Origin: Deltaproteobacteria bacterium
Lineage (GTDB): Bacteria > Desulfobacterota > Desulfobacteria > Desulfobacterales > G020354645
Length of the DNA: 33,607 nucleotides
Direction: 5' to 3'
NCBI GenBank assembly: GCA_020354645.1
Contig: CP070652.1
Location: 5,182,003 to 5,215,609, forward strand
A program made the translations under genes and the position numbers. Shown here in pieces: positions 8,190 through 16,518 of this stretch. Position 1 is the first letter of the stretch. Every line of letters begins with the position of its first letter. The notes under the pieces were generated by a model. That model was not told the origin of the DNA. It searched no databases and saw nothing but the letters and a program-made list of their open reading frames with translations.

Positions 8190-8657
8190 TTATTTGATTT
8201 GCAGCCCAGCCACAGTTTCGGCGAGGGATGGATCCTTTAGTAGCTTTTTGGCAAACTCGAGGTATCTAGCGGTTATGGCCTTGACCGCGAGTTGTAAGGT
8301 GTAAGGTTTAATTGGTTTTTCCAAAAGATATTTCACGTTAGAAGCGACACACATATTTACGACATCATCATTGGCTTTTCCGGTTACCATGATGGTATCT
8401 TCATGAGCGGTAGGAAATTTTTCGCCAATGGCGTCAAGGAAGAAAAATCCGCTGGCCCCGTTCAGAAATACGTCTACAATGAAGATTCCGACTCCAATAT
8501 CTCTGTTTAGACAATAATTGATGGCCTCCTTAATATCCGTGAAGACAAAGACTTTTCCCCAAGCATAAAATCTTTTAATAGTTTTGGATGTGAGGTTTGC
8601 CACCTTTGCATCGGCATCAATAATAATAATGTCTAGCCCTTTTGACATAGTTTTCAC
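8190..8657 (-). CDS. Stand-alone response-regulator receiver protein
   Basis: The 155-residue protein is a single CheY-like receiver with no output domain. Key residues are visible: acidic Asp14 and Asp16 in 'IIIIDADAK', phospho-acceptor Asp62 in 'IFIVDVF', Thr92 in 'IMVTGKAND' and Lys114 in 'LLEKPIKP'. The alpha4 side carries 'NMCVASNVKYLLEKP', where a Gly is more usual. A helical tail (about 120-155) follows. The frame opens at GTG 8657, and an in-frame ATG at 8648 is an equally possible start; neither has a strong Shine-Dalgarno. No kinase gene is adjacent, so the partner is unknown. It probably relays phosphoryl groups or acts by protein contact. Confidence 0.8.
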   Translation of the reverse strand: MKTMSKGLDIIIIDADAKVANLTSKTIKRFYAWGKVFVFTDIKEAINYCLNRDIGVGIFIVDVFLNGASGFFFLDAIGEKFPTAHEDTIMVTGKANDDVVNMCVASNVKYLLEKPIKPYTLQLAVKAITARYLEFAKKLLKDPSLAETVAGLQIK

Positions 8658-9285
8658 ATCGCAGTTAAATCCGCTTTTTACCTGCAGTTTTAAAGTCTGG
8701 AGAAATAATCAACACGTAAGCATATAGCCAGCGGCTATATGTATTATTGTAGGCCTGTAGGGTAGGATGAAATGGTGAACCAGCATTGATACTATAACAA
8801 AATTGAAGTAATTTTGCAAGGTATGCGTGGGGGCTTGCTAACGAGATTTTGTCTTTGATAGAAATTTTTTCTATTCCTTGTTATGGTGGCAATAAGCTTT
8901 TGCCGTGCCGTGTATTACATAATATTCGCAAGCCCCATTCAAATGTGCTGTTTAGAAAATATAATGCCCTTGCGTTAAAACAATTCTTATTATATGGCTG
9001 ATATATCCTGATTTTTCCTGAACAATTATTTCAGGAGTTGGGGTATTTTTTTCACGGCAAGATGCCGGATTGTTGCCTGCCAAGCCTGACAGCGGCAACT
9101 GCCTTGCATTTTACTGCTGGTTATTTAAAACTTTCATGCCAACAAGAACCGACACCGTGTTTTGCCTTTCTCGGCGGCAATAGCCCTCTGCCCATTAGAA
9201 GCACCGGGGCGATCATCTTGTCGTGAAAAAAACATTCCGACCCCTTAATTATTTAAGTTTGATTTACTAAAGGAGGCTGACGTTA
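8658..9285. other. 628-bp intergenic region between divergent genes
   Basis: It contains the promoters of the receiver gene (left, minus) and the 4Fe-4S gene (right, plus). A perfect 9-bp hairpin, CATATAGCC (8721-8729) with GGCTATATG (8733-8741), lies about 65 bp upstream of the receiver start. A small stem TCCTGA (9016-9021)/TCAGGA (9031-9036) lies further right. A 62-codon plus ORF (9038-9226) has no ribosome site and looks random. Confidence 0.5.
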
Positions 9286-10380
9286 ATGCAAGACATCTAT
9301 CGCCGTCTCGCCAAGCATCTAGAAGCTCTTGTTATGGGATACCCGTTCAACGACGCACTCCTTGACTTGCTCCGTGAAATGTTTGAGCCGGAAGAGGCTC
9401 TTGTCGCGCTGGCTATCCCGAATAATCTGCGTCCTTTGGAAGTGGTTGATACGGAAAGCATTGCTCAGCGTTCTGATCTCCCAATAGAAACGGTAACAGA
9501 CAAACTGGAATCTCTAGCAGCTAAAAATATGCTTTACTCGGCACAAACCCAAACCGGCCATAAAGGTTATGCCTTGCTTCAAATTGGCTATGGTGTGCCA
9601 CAGACCTTTTTTTGGGGTGGTCGACAGGATGACCGTGCCAGGCAAATGGCTAAACTGGTGCTTAAATATTTTACAGTCCCTACGACTGGCCATGTTTACG
9701 GCGGGGTATCTACTAAAACTTACAAATACAGCCCGGCCAGTTTGTCAATGCAGTTACCCATGCAGGGGGTTATGCCATGTGAACAAATCGGGATCATTGT
9801 AGATGCTGCTGCCAGTATCGCGGTGGCGCACTGCCCGTGCCGCATGTCCGCCAAGTTGTTAGGCCGGAGCGATTGTCAGCACAGCATCGAAGTTTGCATT
9901 AAATATGATGACATGGCTGATTTTGTTATTTCCAAAGGATTGGCCCGGAAAGTATCCAAAGATGAAGCAAGACATATCCTCGTCAACTGTGAGAAAGAGG
10001 GCCTTGTGCACATGGTTGACAATGTGCAAGGACAGGTAAAGCATACCTGCAACTGCTGCGGGCACTATTGTTGGAATGTGGGTATCATAAGGAGACGTAA
10101 ATTATCTCGCGATATCCTGATGGCCGTCTATTTCACCAGGGATACGAATTTAAATGAGTGCATCAGCTGCGGAGCTTGCACTGAGATTTGTCCGGTGGAT
10201 GCTGTTGCCGTGATTGATGAAAAGCCGGTTGTGGATCAGGACTGGTGTATCGGGTGCGGTGTATGTGCGGTATCCTGCCCTACAAATGCCATTTCGATCA
10301 TGCGCCGATCAAACAAAACTGCGCCCGCAGATTTTGCCGATCTGCACGGACGAATAAAAATGGAGCGTGGCCTGGGTTGA
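9286..10380 (+). CDS. 4Fe-4S protein with winged-helix-like N-terminus and extra cysteine clusters
   Basis: ATG 9286 follows AAAGGAGG at 9270-9277. The 364-residue protein ends in two ferredoxin motifs, C292-x2-C-x2-C-x3-C-P and C321-x2-C-x2-C-x3-C-P. Together these fit a 2[4Fe-4S] ferredoxin domain. Two more cysteine groups come before it: 'HCPCR' (183,185) with C197 and C204, and 'HTCNCCGHYC' (255,257,258,262). They could bind a further cluster or metal. Residues about 1-90 are helical and resemble a winged-helix module ('IAQRSDLPIETVTDKLESLAAKNML'). The protein has no signal peptide, so it is cytoplasmic. Likely roles are electron transfer or redox-sensing regulation. It stands alone, with no oxidoreductase partner beside it. 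Confidence 0.8.
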   Translation: MQDIYRRLAKHLEALVMGYPFNDALLDLLREMFEPEEALVALAIPNNLRPLEVVDTESIAQRSDLPIETVTDKLESLAAKNMLYSAQTQTGHKGYALLQIGYGVPQTFFWGGRQDDRARQMAKLVLKYFTVPTTGHVYGGVSTKTYKYSPASLSMQLPMQGVMPCEQIGIIVDAAASIAVAHCPCRMSAKLLGRSDCQHSIEVCIKYDDMADFVISKGLARKVSKDEARHILVNCEKEGLVHMVDNVQGQVKHTCNCCGHYCWNVGIIRRRKLSRDILMAVYFTRDTNLNECISCGACTEICPVDAVAVIDEKPVVDQDWCIGCGVCAVSCPTNAISIMRRSNKTAPADFADLHGRIKMERGLG

Positions 10381-10590
10381 AAAGGGCGATTAATACGATT
10401 AAAACCTGCTAACAGAAGGCGCCAGGCGGGCATCAATTCCTAACATTTGTAACCATCTGAATTTGTTAGTCTTGATAGACTTGGCACATGAGTAATGCAT
10501 CAATTGGTTAAAGGCAGTGCCATTTTACCTTCATCTTTCCTGCTTACCAACCAGCTCAGGGCAAGATTTAATTTGCCTTGCGCTTTTTAC

Positions 10591-11097
10591 TTAAATTGGA
10601 TTTACAGACAGATAGGTGTTGATAAAAATGCTGATGATTTCTTTAACCCGCACACGAATATCATCCAGATAACCGTGGCCGGTAAGCCCCCTGAACCAAG
10701 TCGAGACCCGATAAGTATCGCTTTCAGTTTCACGGGCTAAGTATGCATCCTGAAGCAAATGAACGTTTATGGAATAGGTGTAAAATTTCCAGTTGTCCTG
10801 TATTTTTGTCCCTGTGATTTTTATAAAAAGAAAAGGCTGACCAGCGATGTTTTTCAACTCTTTTAGAGAATAGACTTTTATACCCGCATTTTGAAGTTGC
10901 GACACGACATCTGATTGAATCTGTTTTGTTGCCAGACCATCTTGCATAAGTTCTGTTAATATTTCCACTTCCACCGTTACACCGTTTAGTCCGCGAAGGC
11001 TCTCTTCCTGTCCCCTGACCGCCAAAACCGTATTTGCGGACAGGCAAAGGAGAAACGGTAGACAAATTAAAATGCTTGCAAGCTTTCGGATACCCAT
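10591..11097 (-). CDS. Small exported protein of unknown function (168 aa)
   Basis: The product has a typical signal peptide (about 1-27, ending NTVLA, then 'VRGQEESLRGL'). The mature part alternates strands and helices: 'GVTVEVEILTELMQDGLATKQIQSDVVSQLQNAGI', then 'QPFLFIKITGTK', 'FYTYSINVHLLQDAYLARE' and 'STWFRGLTGHGY'. This gives an alpha/beta fold with a late amphipathic helix. There are no catalytic residues I can name. It resembles small periplasmic proteins of unknown function common in deltaproteobacteria, but I do not recognise a named family. It faces the 4Fe-4S gene convergently, separated by about 210 bp. Confidence 0.65.
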   Translation of the reverse strand: MGIRKLASILICLPFLLCLSANTVLAVRGQEESLRGLNGVTVEVEILTELMQDGLATKQIQSDVVSQLQNAGIKVYSLKELKNIAGQPFLFIKITGTKIQDNWKFYTYSINVHLLQDAYLARETESDTYRVSTWFRGLTGHGYLDDIRVRVKEIISIFINTYLSVNPI

Positions 11098-11255
11098 AAA
11101 CGCCTGTTTTCCTCACATTGCGCCCAATTTTTTTGAGACAGTTTTGCAAAGGGACGTTTCATAAATAATCGTAATTATAATAGGTTATTAATTATTAACT
11201 CTGGGGTGTGCCATGCAGGTTCCAAGTTTCCTAAATGTTTTGAGCGTATCATATA

Positions 11256-11713
11256 TTAAAAATGATCTGGGAGCAAGACCGTACCCTCAACTTGACGATT
11301 CGGGTACCAGATTACCGGCAAATTAGGATAAGGGGTGCGGCTGTATGCAACCACCACGGATATGCCATTTTCGATTGATAAACTTGCGGATTTGGGCATG
11401 ACAATCACTGGGTGAATGCCTGTCAAGGCGATCAAGGTCGCCCAGGATCCTAACGGCATTGCTTTTGGTGGGCATTGCCAACACGTTGATTCCGAGCTCC
11501 TTGGCCTTGGATACAACCCCCACGGCCGCCCCCGGTCCTTAAAAGGTCCGTTTAGAAAATTTTTCCTTGATTTTTTTCAATCCGTAGCGCACAAGCAGAG
11601 GGGCGCTGCAGTTGCACAGATGCGAGATTGCATCGCTGTCATAAAAAGATACGAAATACCCGGGTTGATATAATTTCAGGTTGAAACCGTTTCGGAATTT
11701 TTTTAATAATCAT
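11256..11713 (-). pseudogene. Decayed gene of about 145 codons, unknown family
   Basis: A coding-like stretch can be stitched across three frames on the minus strand. It starts at ATG 11713 ('MIIKKIPKRFQPEIISTR'). It then changes frame near 11660 ('YFVSFYDSDAISHLCNCSAP'), meets an in-frame TAA near 11541 after 'KEKFSKRTF', and continues 'VVSKAKELGINVLAMPTKSN'. It shifts again near 11410 to read 'VIVMPKSASLSIENGISVVV' and ends 'VEGTVLLPDHF' at a TAA (11258-11256). Each piece has good coding character, so this is probably a gene broken by two frameshifts and a stop. I do not recognise the family. A MITE-like element lies immediately upstream of its start. Confidence 0.45.
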
Positions 11714-11740
11714 ATTATAGGTTTTACATGCTAAATAATT

Positions 11741-12017
11741 GAGGTGTCAGGGAGTTTTTTACACCCAACCTGTGATACTAGCGGAATGAATTATCAGCAG
11801 CGAAATCGTGCACTGTTTGAAGGCATTAGGGAACGTTGCCAAAGAACAGGCAGCAACCGAAATATGGCTTCCGCCCGTGATGCCGATTTAACCCCGACTC
11901 CATTATTTTGATGTTAAAGCGCTGTTCTTTTGCTACGATCCCTTATGCGCGAGTTTGCACGATGCAGTCGCTGATGATTCATGCAGCGACCTAATCTAAA
12001 AAACTCCCCGACACCTC
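11741..12017. mobile_element. Miniature inverted-repeat element (277 bp) with 8-bp target duplication
   Basis: The terminal inverted repeats are 21 bp with one mismatch: GAGGTGTCAGGGAGTTTTTT plus A at 11741-11761, and its complement with G for A at 11997-12017. The 8-bp direct repeat AAATAATT flanks it on both sides (11733-11740 and 12018-12025), as expected of a target-site duplication. The interior has no transposase. A 41-codon frame (ATG 11786 to TGA 11911, starting 'MNYQQRNRALFEG') may be a remnant or chance. An 8-bp duplication occurs in families such as IS1595 and IS66, but the family cannot be fixed from the ends alone. It sits between the decayed gene and the DUF1015 gene. Confidence 0.8.
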
Positions 12018-12140
12018 AAATAATTAGAAATTAATTTTTTTGTAGCATATTATTTGTTCGACCTTCCCGGAACTTCTTAACGATGCGGTGGTTTTTTTTG
12101 AAACTTATATTTTTACTATAAACGATGACTTTGAAGGATC

Positions 12141-13418
12141 ATGGCAGAGATTAAACCTTTCAAGGCCTGGCGGTACAACAGACAATTAGCTGAGAACATT
12201 GATGATCTGATCTCTCCACCGTTTGATGAAATGTCTGAGAAATACCGTTTGGGGCTTTACAAGAATCCCTATAGCAGTATTCACCTCTCGGTGCCCATCG
12301 GAGATAATCCCCCAGATAGTGCCGCTGAAATATTAAAGACCTGGAAAGAAAAAGGCGTTCTCGTCAAAGATCCGATACCAGGCATATACGTTTATTATCA
12401 ATATTTTACGTTACCCGGCAATACCCAAGAATACTGCCGGAAGGGATTTATTTGTAATTTAAGAGTCTATGATTGGGATGAAAACGTCATTTTGCGGCAT
12501 GAGAATACCAATCCCGAATCTGTGGATCGCCGGGTTAAACTGCTTGCAGCCATAAAACTCCATGTGAGTCCCACGCATGGCCTGTACACCGATAAGTCGT
12601 TTGAACTCGAAAAATATATGGATCAAAATATACGTAAGCCGATTTATGAATCTAAGGATTATCAGGGTGTTCGAGATGTCTTGAGTGTGATTACCGATCA
12701 GAACGTGATTAATCGATTTGTTCATAAGCTCAAGGGAAAACAAATCATCTTGGCCGATGGTCATCACCGATATGAGTGCTCGTTGGCTTATTTAAAAAAA
12801 CAAATTGCCAATAATCCATTTCATACCGGAAATGAAGATTACAATTATCACCTCATTTATCTGTCCAATACAGAAGCCGATGACATCAGAATTCTTCCAA
12901 CCCATCGACTCATCAAAGGTCTGGATAATTTCGATGAAGCTTCCATAATGAAAAAATTTGAAAAAAACTTTTTTGTAAATCTCCTGGCTGATAAAAGTGA
13001 TGCTGATAGATCAATCCTCAGTGAAAAATGGACTTTCGGTGTTTTATTCAAAGGAAACGCATACCGGGTCAGGTTGAAGCCCGAGGCCTTTTCATCCATG
13101 AAATGGAATTTTCCGGAAGATGTCAAAAAGCTGGATCTCACGGTAATGCATTATTTTATCATCGAAGACATTTTAGGGATTCCTGGGAATATTCAACCGT
13201 CATCAGAGTGTATCGAATACAATCGAAGTTTTCCGGAATGTGTGACGAAAGTGATCAATGGAGAAGCACAAATGGCTTTGATTACAAGGTATATCGCTAT
13301 TGATGACGTCAAAAGGATATGCTGCAGTGGCTGTACGATGCCCCAAAAATCAACCTATTTTTATCCCAAGGTCATCTGCGGTTATGTTTTCGGCTCGATT
13401 GATGAAGACGAAGCCTAA
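12141..13418 (+). CDS. DUF1015 family protein
   Basis: The 425-residue cytoplasmic protein matches DUF1015 throughout. It has an N-terminal 'IKPFKAWRYN' and 'ISPPFDEMSEKYR', the signature 'ADGHHRYE' at 205-212, 'RILPTHRLIKGL' in the middle, and the C-terminal 'MPQKSTYFYPKVICGYVFGSI'. DUF1015 proteins occur widely in anaerobes and often lie beside serine or 2-hydroxyacid metabolism genes. Their reaction is not established. The His-rich DGHHR motif hints at a metal or phosphate site. ATG 12141 follows a weak GAAGGA. The gene starts 116 bp after the MITE duplication, so its promoter region may have been altered by that insertion. No partner gene is adjacent. Confidence 0.88.
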   Translation: MAEIKPFKAWRYNRQLAENIDDLISPPFDEMSEKYRLGLYKNPYSSIHLSVPIGDNPPDSAAEILKTWKEKGVLVKDPIPGIYVYYQYFTLPGNTQEYCRKGFICNLRVYDWDENVILRHENTNPESVDRRVKLLAAIKLHVSPTHGLYTDKSFELEKYMDQNIRKPIYESKDYQGVRDVLSVITDQNVINRFVHKLKGKQIILADGHHRYECSLAYLKKQIANNPFHTGNEDYNYHLIYLSNTEADDIRILPTHRLIKGLDNFDEASIMKKFEKNFFVNLLADKSDADRSILSEKWTFGVLFKGNAYRVRLKPEAFSSMKWNFPEDVKKLDLTVMHYFIIEDILGIPGNIQPSSECIEYNRSFPECVTKVINGEAQMALITRYIAIDDVKRICCSGCTMPQKSTYFYPKVICGYVFGSIDEDEA

Positions 13419-13789
13419 TAACATCATACAAGTGGCACATTGATTATAGGAATTTATAGTCGGATCTGTCAATTTAATGATAGGCCAGCCCATATCTTCG
13501 CAACATCCCTTCTCTCGTCCCTTTTTTCTCGAAGCCATTGAAATCAATAATTATTTATTCCAATTAGTTGCAAGTGAAGTTTTTGTCGTATTGGTATATT
13601 TACCATTTGGAAGCAGGTTGATTGAAATCGAGATCTCTAGTTGAAAGTAAAGCGATTTTCTATTATAATTACATCCCTCTATTTTAAGAAGATTTAAAAT
13701 TTTGTTTCTAAATGATTCTCGGATTTGCTCAATATAAAAAAAGCGACCTTTAAAACAGAGATAGATTTTCAGAAAAAAAAGAGGACGCT
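13419..13789. other. 371-bp intergenic region, no gene seen
   Basis: This is an AT-rich spacer between two plus-strand genes. No terminator with a T-run is obvious. AGAGGA just before 13790 is the ribosome site of the next gene. Confidence 0.6.
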
Positions 13790-14917
13790 ATGCAGGATCT
13801 GTCTGGCAGCAATGTGCTTGTGGTTGATGACGCCGAGATTAATCTAGAAATCCTGGCCGCAGCACTTGATAAGGATTATGAAGTCAGAGTCGCATCGGAT
13901 GGAAAGAGTGCCCTTGAGATCATTAAAGAAAAAGCACCTGACCTGGTACTCCTGGATATCCTTATGCCAGGGATGGACGGTTACGAGGTTTGTAGGCGGC
14001 TAAAAAAAAATTCAAATACCCGTGACATCCCGGTTGTGTTTATCACCGGCATGAACCAGGTGCAAAGCAAAACCCGTGGATTTGAGTTAGGTGCGGTGGA
14101 TTATATTACCAAACCTTTTGATATCCATGAGGTTAGAGCGCGGGTTAAGACGCATCTGACCAACACGCTCGCCAAGAAAATCCTCGAAAACCGAACCATC
14201 AATCTTGAAGAAAAAGTTAAGGAAAGAACCCGGGAGCTATGGCTAACACAAGAAGTCACCATTGAATGCATGGCGTCTCTGGCCGAGACTCGCGATCCTG
14301 AAACAGGCGGCCATATTAAACGCACCAAAGAGTATGTTAGAATACTAGCCGAGCAGTTGAAGTGTCACCCGAAGTTTTCAGATTTTTTGAATGACGAATC
14401 GATTGACCTGATATGCAAATCCGCACCGCTGCATGACATCGGTAAAGTGGGGGTTCCGGACAGCATCCTGATGAGTCACAAAAAACTTACTCCGCATGAG
14501 TGGGGAGAAATGAAAAAACATACCATCTATGGCCGTGACGCCCTGCTGGCGGCCGGGGCTCAGCTTGGTGAAAATTCCTTTCTCCGATTTGCAGGTGAAA
14601 TCGCCTATTCTCATCATGAGAAATGGGATGGCACGGGATATCCCGAAGGGCTTAGAGGGGAAGAAATTCCCATATCAGGCAGATTGATGGCATTGGCGGA
14701 CGTATATGACGCCTTAATCAGCAAGCGTATCTATAAACAACCTGTGTCTCATGCCAAAGCTGTGGAGATTATTGAAAGTGACAAGGGCAAACACTTTGAT
14801 CCGAATGTGGTAGAGGCCTTCTTGAATTTGGAGGATAAATTCCGCACCATCGCTCTGCAATTCATAGACTTTGATGAGGAAAGGGTGGGTCTCAAAAATC
14901 CGATTGAATCCCAATGA
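13790..14917 (+). CDS. Response regulator with HD-GYP domain (probable c-di-GMP phosphodiesterase)
   Basis: The protein has 375 residues. The receiver (about 7-125) has Asp13-Asp14, phospho-acceptor Asp56 in 'LVLLDILMPGMDGYE', Thr86 in 'VFITG' and Lys108 in 'YITKPFD'. A coiled-coil linker follows (about 130-155, 'NLEEKVKERTREL'). The HD-GYP domain (about 155-350) has the metal-binding His215-Asp216 in 'HDIGKVGVPD', 'SHHEKWDGTGYPEGL' containing G283-Y-P, and 'ALADVYDAL'. Proteins of this build hydrolyse cyclic di-GMP when the receiver is phosphorylated. All metal ligands I can check are present, so activity is likely. It would oppose diguanylate cyclases and affect PilZ proteins such as the one at 26526. 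No cognate kinase is adjacent. Confidence 0.93.
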   Translation: MQDLSGSNVLVVDDAEINLEILAAALDKDYEVRVASDGKSALEIIKEKAPDLVLLDILMPGMDGYEVCRRLKKNSNTRDIPVVFITGMNQVQSKTRGFELGAVDYITKPFDIHEVRARVKTHLTNTLAKKILENRTINLEEKVKERTRELWLTQEVTIECMASLAETRDPETGGHIKRTKEYVRILAEQLKCHPKFSDFLNDESIDLICKSAPLHDIGKVGVPDSILMSHKKLTPHEWGEMKKHTIYGRDALLAAGAQLGENSFLRFAGEIAYSHHEKWDGTGYPEGLRGEEIPISGRLMALADVYDALISKRIYKQPVSHAKAVEIIESDKGKHFDPNVVEAFLNLEDKFRTIALQFIDFDEERVGLKNPIESQ

Positions 14918-14973
14918 CAGCAAATAGGGTTGTACGGTTTAATAAAGATGGTTTTACCGCTCAGCTTACATAT

Positions 14974-15066
14974 TCACAAGGTCATCTTCTCCCCCGGAAC
15001 GACTCTTATTTCCACGCCTTCAGCAGGATTTTTGGTTTCAATTTTTTTGATGGTATAAAAATTCAT
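14974..15066 (-). pseudogene. Truncated N-terminal remnant of a cupin-type protein
   Basis: A 30-codon frame starts at ATG 15066 with a good upstream site (GAAAGGGA). It reads 'MNFYTIKKIETKNPAEGVEI' then 'RVVPGEKMTL' before a TGA. This is the usual opening of a small cupin protein ('...GV..R.V.GEKMTL'), just before the metal-binding HxH strand, which is absent here. It follows livF by 18 bp on the same strand, so it was probably the last gene of the liv operon and has lost its 3' part. The alternative is a genuine micropeptide, which I think less likely. The cupin assignment rests on a short match. Confidence 0.4.
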
Positions 15067-15084
15067 CTGCAAATCCCTTTCTGA

Positions 15085-15783
15085 TTAAATTCCGCACATA
15101 GTCCGCACGTCTTCGTTTTCATTCAATTCCTCCACCGTTCCCTGGTAACAAATGCGGCCGTTATCGATGATGTAGCCATAATCGCTTAGCGCCAGCGTGA
15201 ATTTCACATTTTGTTCCGCTAGTAAAACTGTCAGGCCAACCTCTTTGAGTTTTTTGATGCGTCCTCCCAGGGATTTTACCAGCACCGGTGCCAGTCCTTC
15301 GGTGGGTTCATCCAGTAAGAGAAATTGCGGATTGGTCATCAAGGCGCGCCCGATGGCCAGCATCTTTTGTTCACCGCCGCTGAGAAGCCCCCCCCTGCGG
15401 TCATCCAGATATTTTAAGGCCGGAAAAAGATCGTAGACTTTTTGTTTATCCCATTTTTCACCCCAAGTGGGCTCGCGTTCGGCAATTTCCAGATTCTCCC
15501 CTACGGTGAGATCGGCGAAAATGCGGCGGTCATCCGGAACCCAGCCCATTCCCTTGCGGACCAGTTGATAGGGCGGAGAACCGGTTACATCGGCTTCATT
15601 GAAGCGGATTTGACCCCGGGAAGGAGGATTTAAGCCCATGATGCTTCTAAAAGTGGTGGTTTTGCCGGCGCCGTTGCGTCCCAGAAGACAGACGACCTGT
15701 CCCTTTTTCACTTTTAAGGACACATCAAAAAGAATGTGGCTTAAGCCGTAGTAGGTGTGAATTCCTTCGACCTCGAGCATCAT
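15085..15783 (-). CDS. livF: Branched-chain amino acid-type ABC transporter, ATP-binding subunit LivF
   Basis: The 232-residue ATPase has Walker A 'GRNGAGKTT', signature 'LSGGEQK', Walker B 'LLLDEPTEGLAP' and a switch His replaced by Gln in 'LLAEQNV', as is normal for LivF. It pairs with LivG to power import through LivH-LivM. Its ATG (15783-15781) overlaps the livG stop codon in an ATGA arrangement, indicating translational coupling. A second ATG directly follows and could be the real start. The substrate class (Leu/Ile/Val, other amides, or carboxylates) cannot be read from the ATPase. Confidence 0.93.
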   Translation of the reverse strand: MMLEVEGIHTYYGLSHILFDVSLKVKKGQVVCLLGRNGAGKTTTFRSIMGLNPPSRGQIRFNEADVTGSPPYQLVRKGMGWVPDDRRIFADLTVGENLEIAEREPTWGEKWDKQKVYDLFPALKYLDDRRGGLLSGGEQKMLAIGRALMTNPQFLLLDEPTEGLAPVLVKSLGGRIKKLKEVGLTVLLAEQNVKFTLALSDYGYIIDNGRICYQGTVEELNENEDVRTMCGI

Positions 15784-16514
15784 TCACCTCCCAGGTAGGC
15801 TTGCTGGACCTCACTGTTTTGACGCACCGCTTCCGGTTTTGCTTGGACAATGGTTTGCCCCTGCTGCATGACCATGATGCTCTGAGCGGTGCCAAAAACC
15901 ACTTCCATATCATGTTCGCAAAATAAAATGGTCAGGCCCTGATCTGCAGCCAAACGCTGAATCAGCGCCATGGTAGTGGCGGTTTCCTCCGGTGACATGC
16001 CTGCGGTGGGCTCGTCTAAAATCAGCAATTCCGGTTCATTCCCCAAAGCGATGGCGATCTCCAGGATGCGCTTGTCCCCATGGGACAACGAACCGGCCAC
16101 ATCCATTTTTCTGTCCCAAAGACCAACACTTTCCAAAATGCGGTTGGTCTCCTGCACAGCCAGACGGGAGGCGGATTGAAACAGTTTGTTGCTGAGTCTC
16201 TGCTGGGACAAAACCGACACCTGCACATTGCGAAAGACCGAAAGCCGCGGGAAAACATTGGCGATCTGAAATGAGCGAGCGACCCCTTTACGGCAGATGA
16301 TATGGGGGGGCAATTTGCTAATATCTTCATCGTTTAACAGGATCTTTCCACTGTCGGGCTGCAACTGTCCGGTAATCAGGTTGAACAATGTAGTTTTACC
16401 GGCGCCGTTGGGTCCGATTACGGCAACCAGTTCCCCCTTTTGAACGCTGAGGTTGGCCCCGTTTACCGCTCTAAAGTCATCAAATGATTTATGCAAATCC
16501 TCAACGCGAAGCAT
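15780..16514 (-). CDS. livG: Branched-chain amino acid-type ABC transporter, ATP-binding subunit LivG
   Basis: The 244-residue ATPase has Walker A 'GPNGAGKTT', the LivG-type 'GVARSFQIANVFPRLSV' Q-loop segment, a slightly unusual signature 'LSHGDKR' (LSHGxxR is typical of LivG), Walker B 'LLILDEPTAGMSPEE' and the switch His in 'FCEHDMEVVF'. It begins 4 bp after the livM stop, with GGAG upstream of its ATG. It overlaps livF by 4 bp. Together these make one transcription unit reading toward lower coordinates. Confidence 0.94.
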   Translation of the reverse strand: MLRVEDLHKSFDDFRAVNGANLSVQKGELVAVIGPNGAGKTTLFNLITGQLQPDSGKILLNDEDISKLPPHIICRKGVARSFQIANVFPRLSVFRNVQVSVLSQQRLSNKLFQSASRLAVQETNRILESVGLWDRKMDVAGSLSHGDKRILEIAIALGNEPELLILDEPTAGMSPEETATTMALIQRLAADQGLTILFCEHDMEVVFGTAQSIMVMQQGQTIVQAKPEAVRQNSEVQQAYLGGE

Positions 16515-16518
16515 TTAT

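Noticed and set aside
9038..9226. 62-codon plus ORF in the gap before the 4Fe-4S gene
   Set aside because: No ribosome site, no coding character, and not coupled to the next gene.
10730..11149. 139-codon minus ORF overlapping the small exported protein
   Set aside because: The alternative frame has a proper signal peptide and better composition; this one looks random.
11416..11673. 85-codon plus ORF
   Set aside because: Antisense to the better-supported decayed gene and lacking a start signal.
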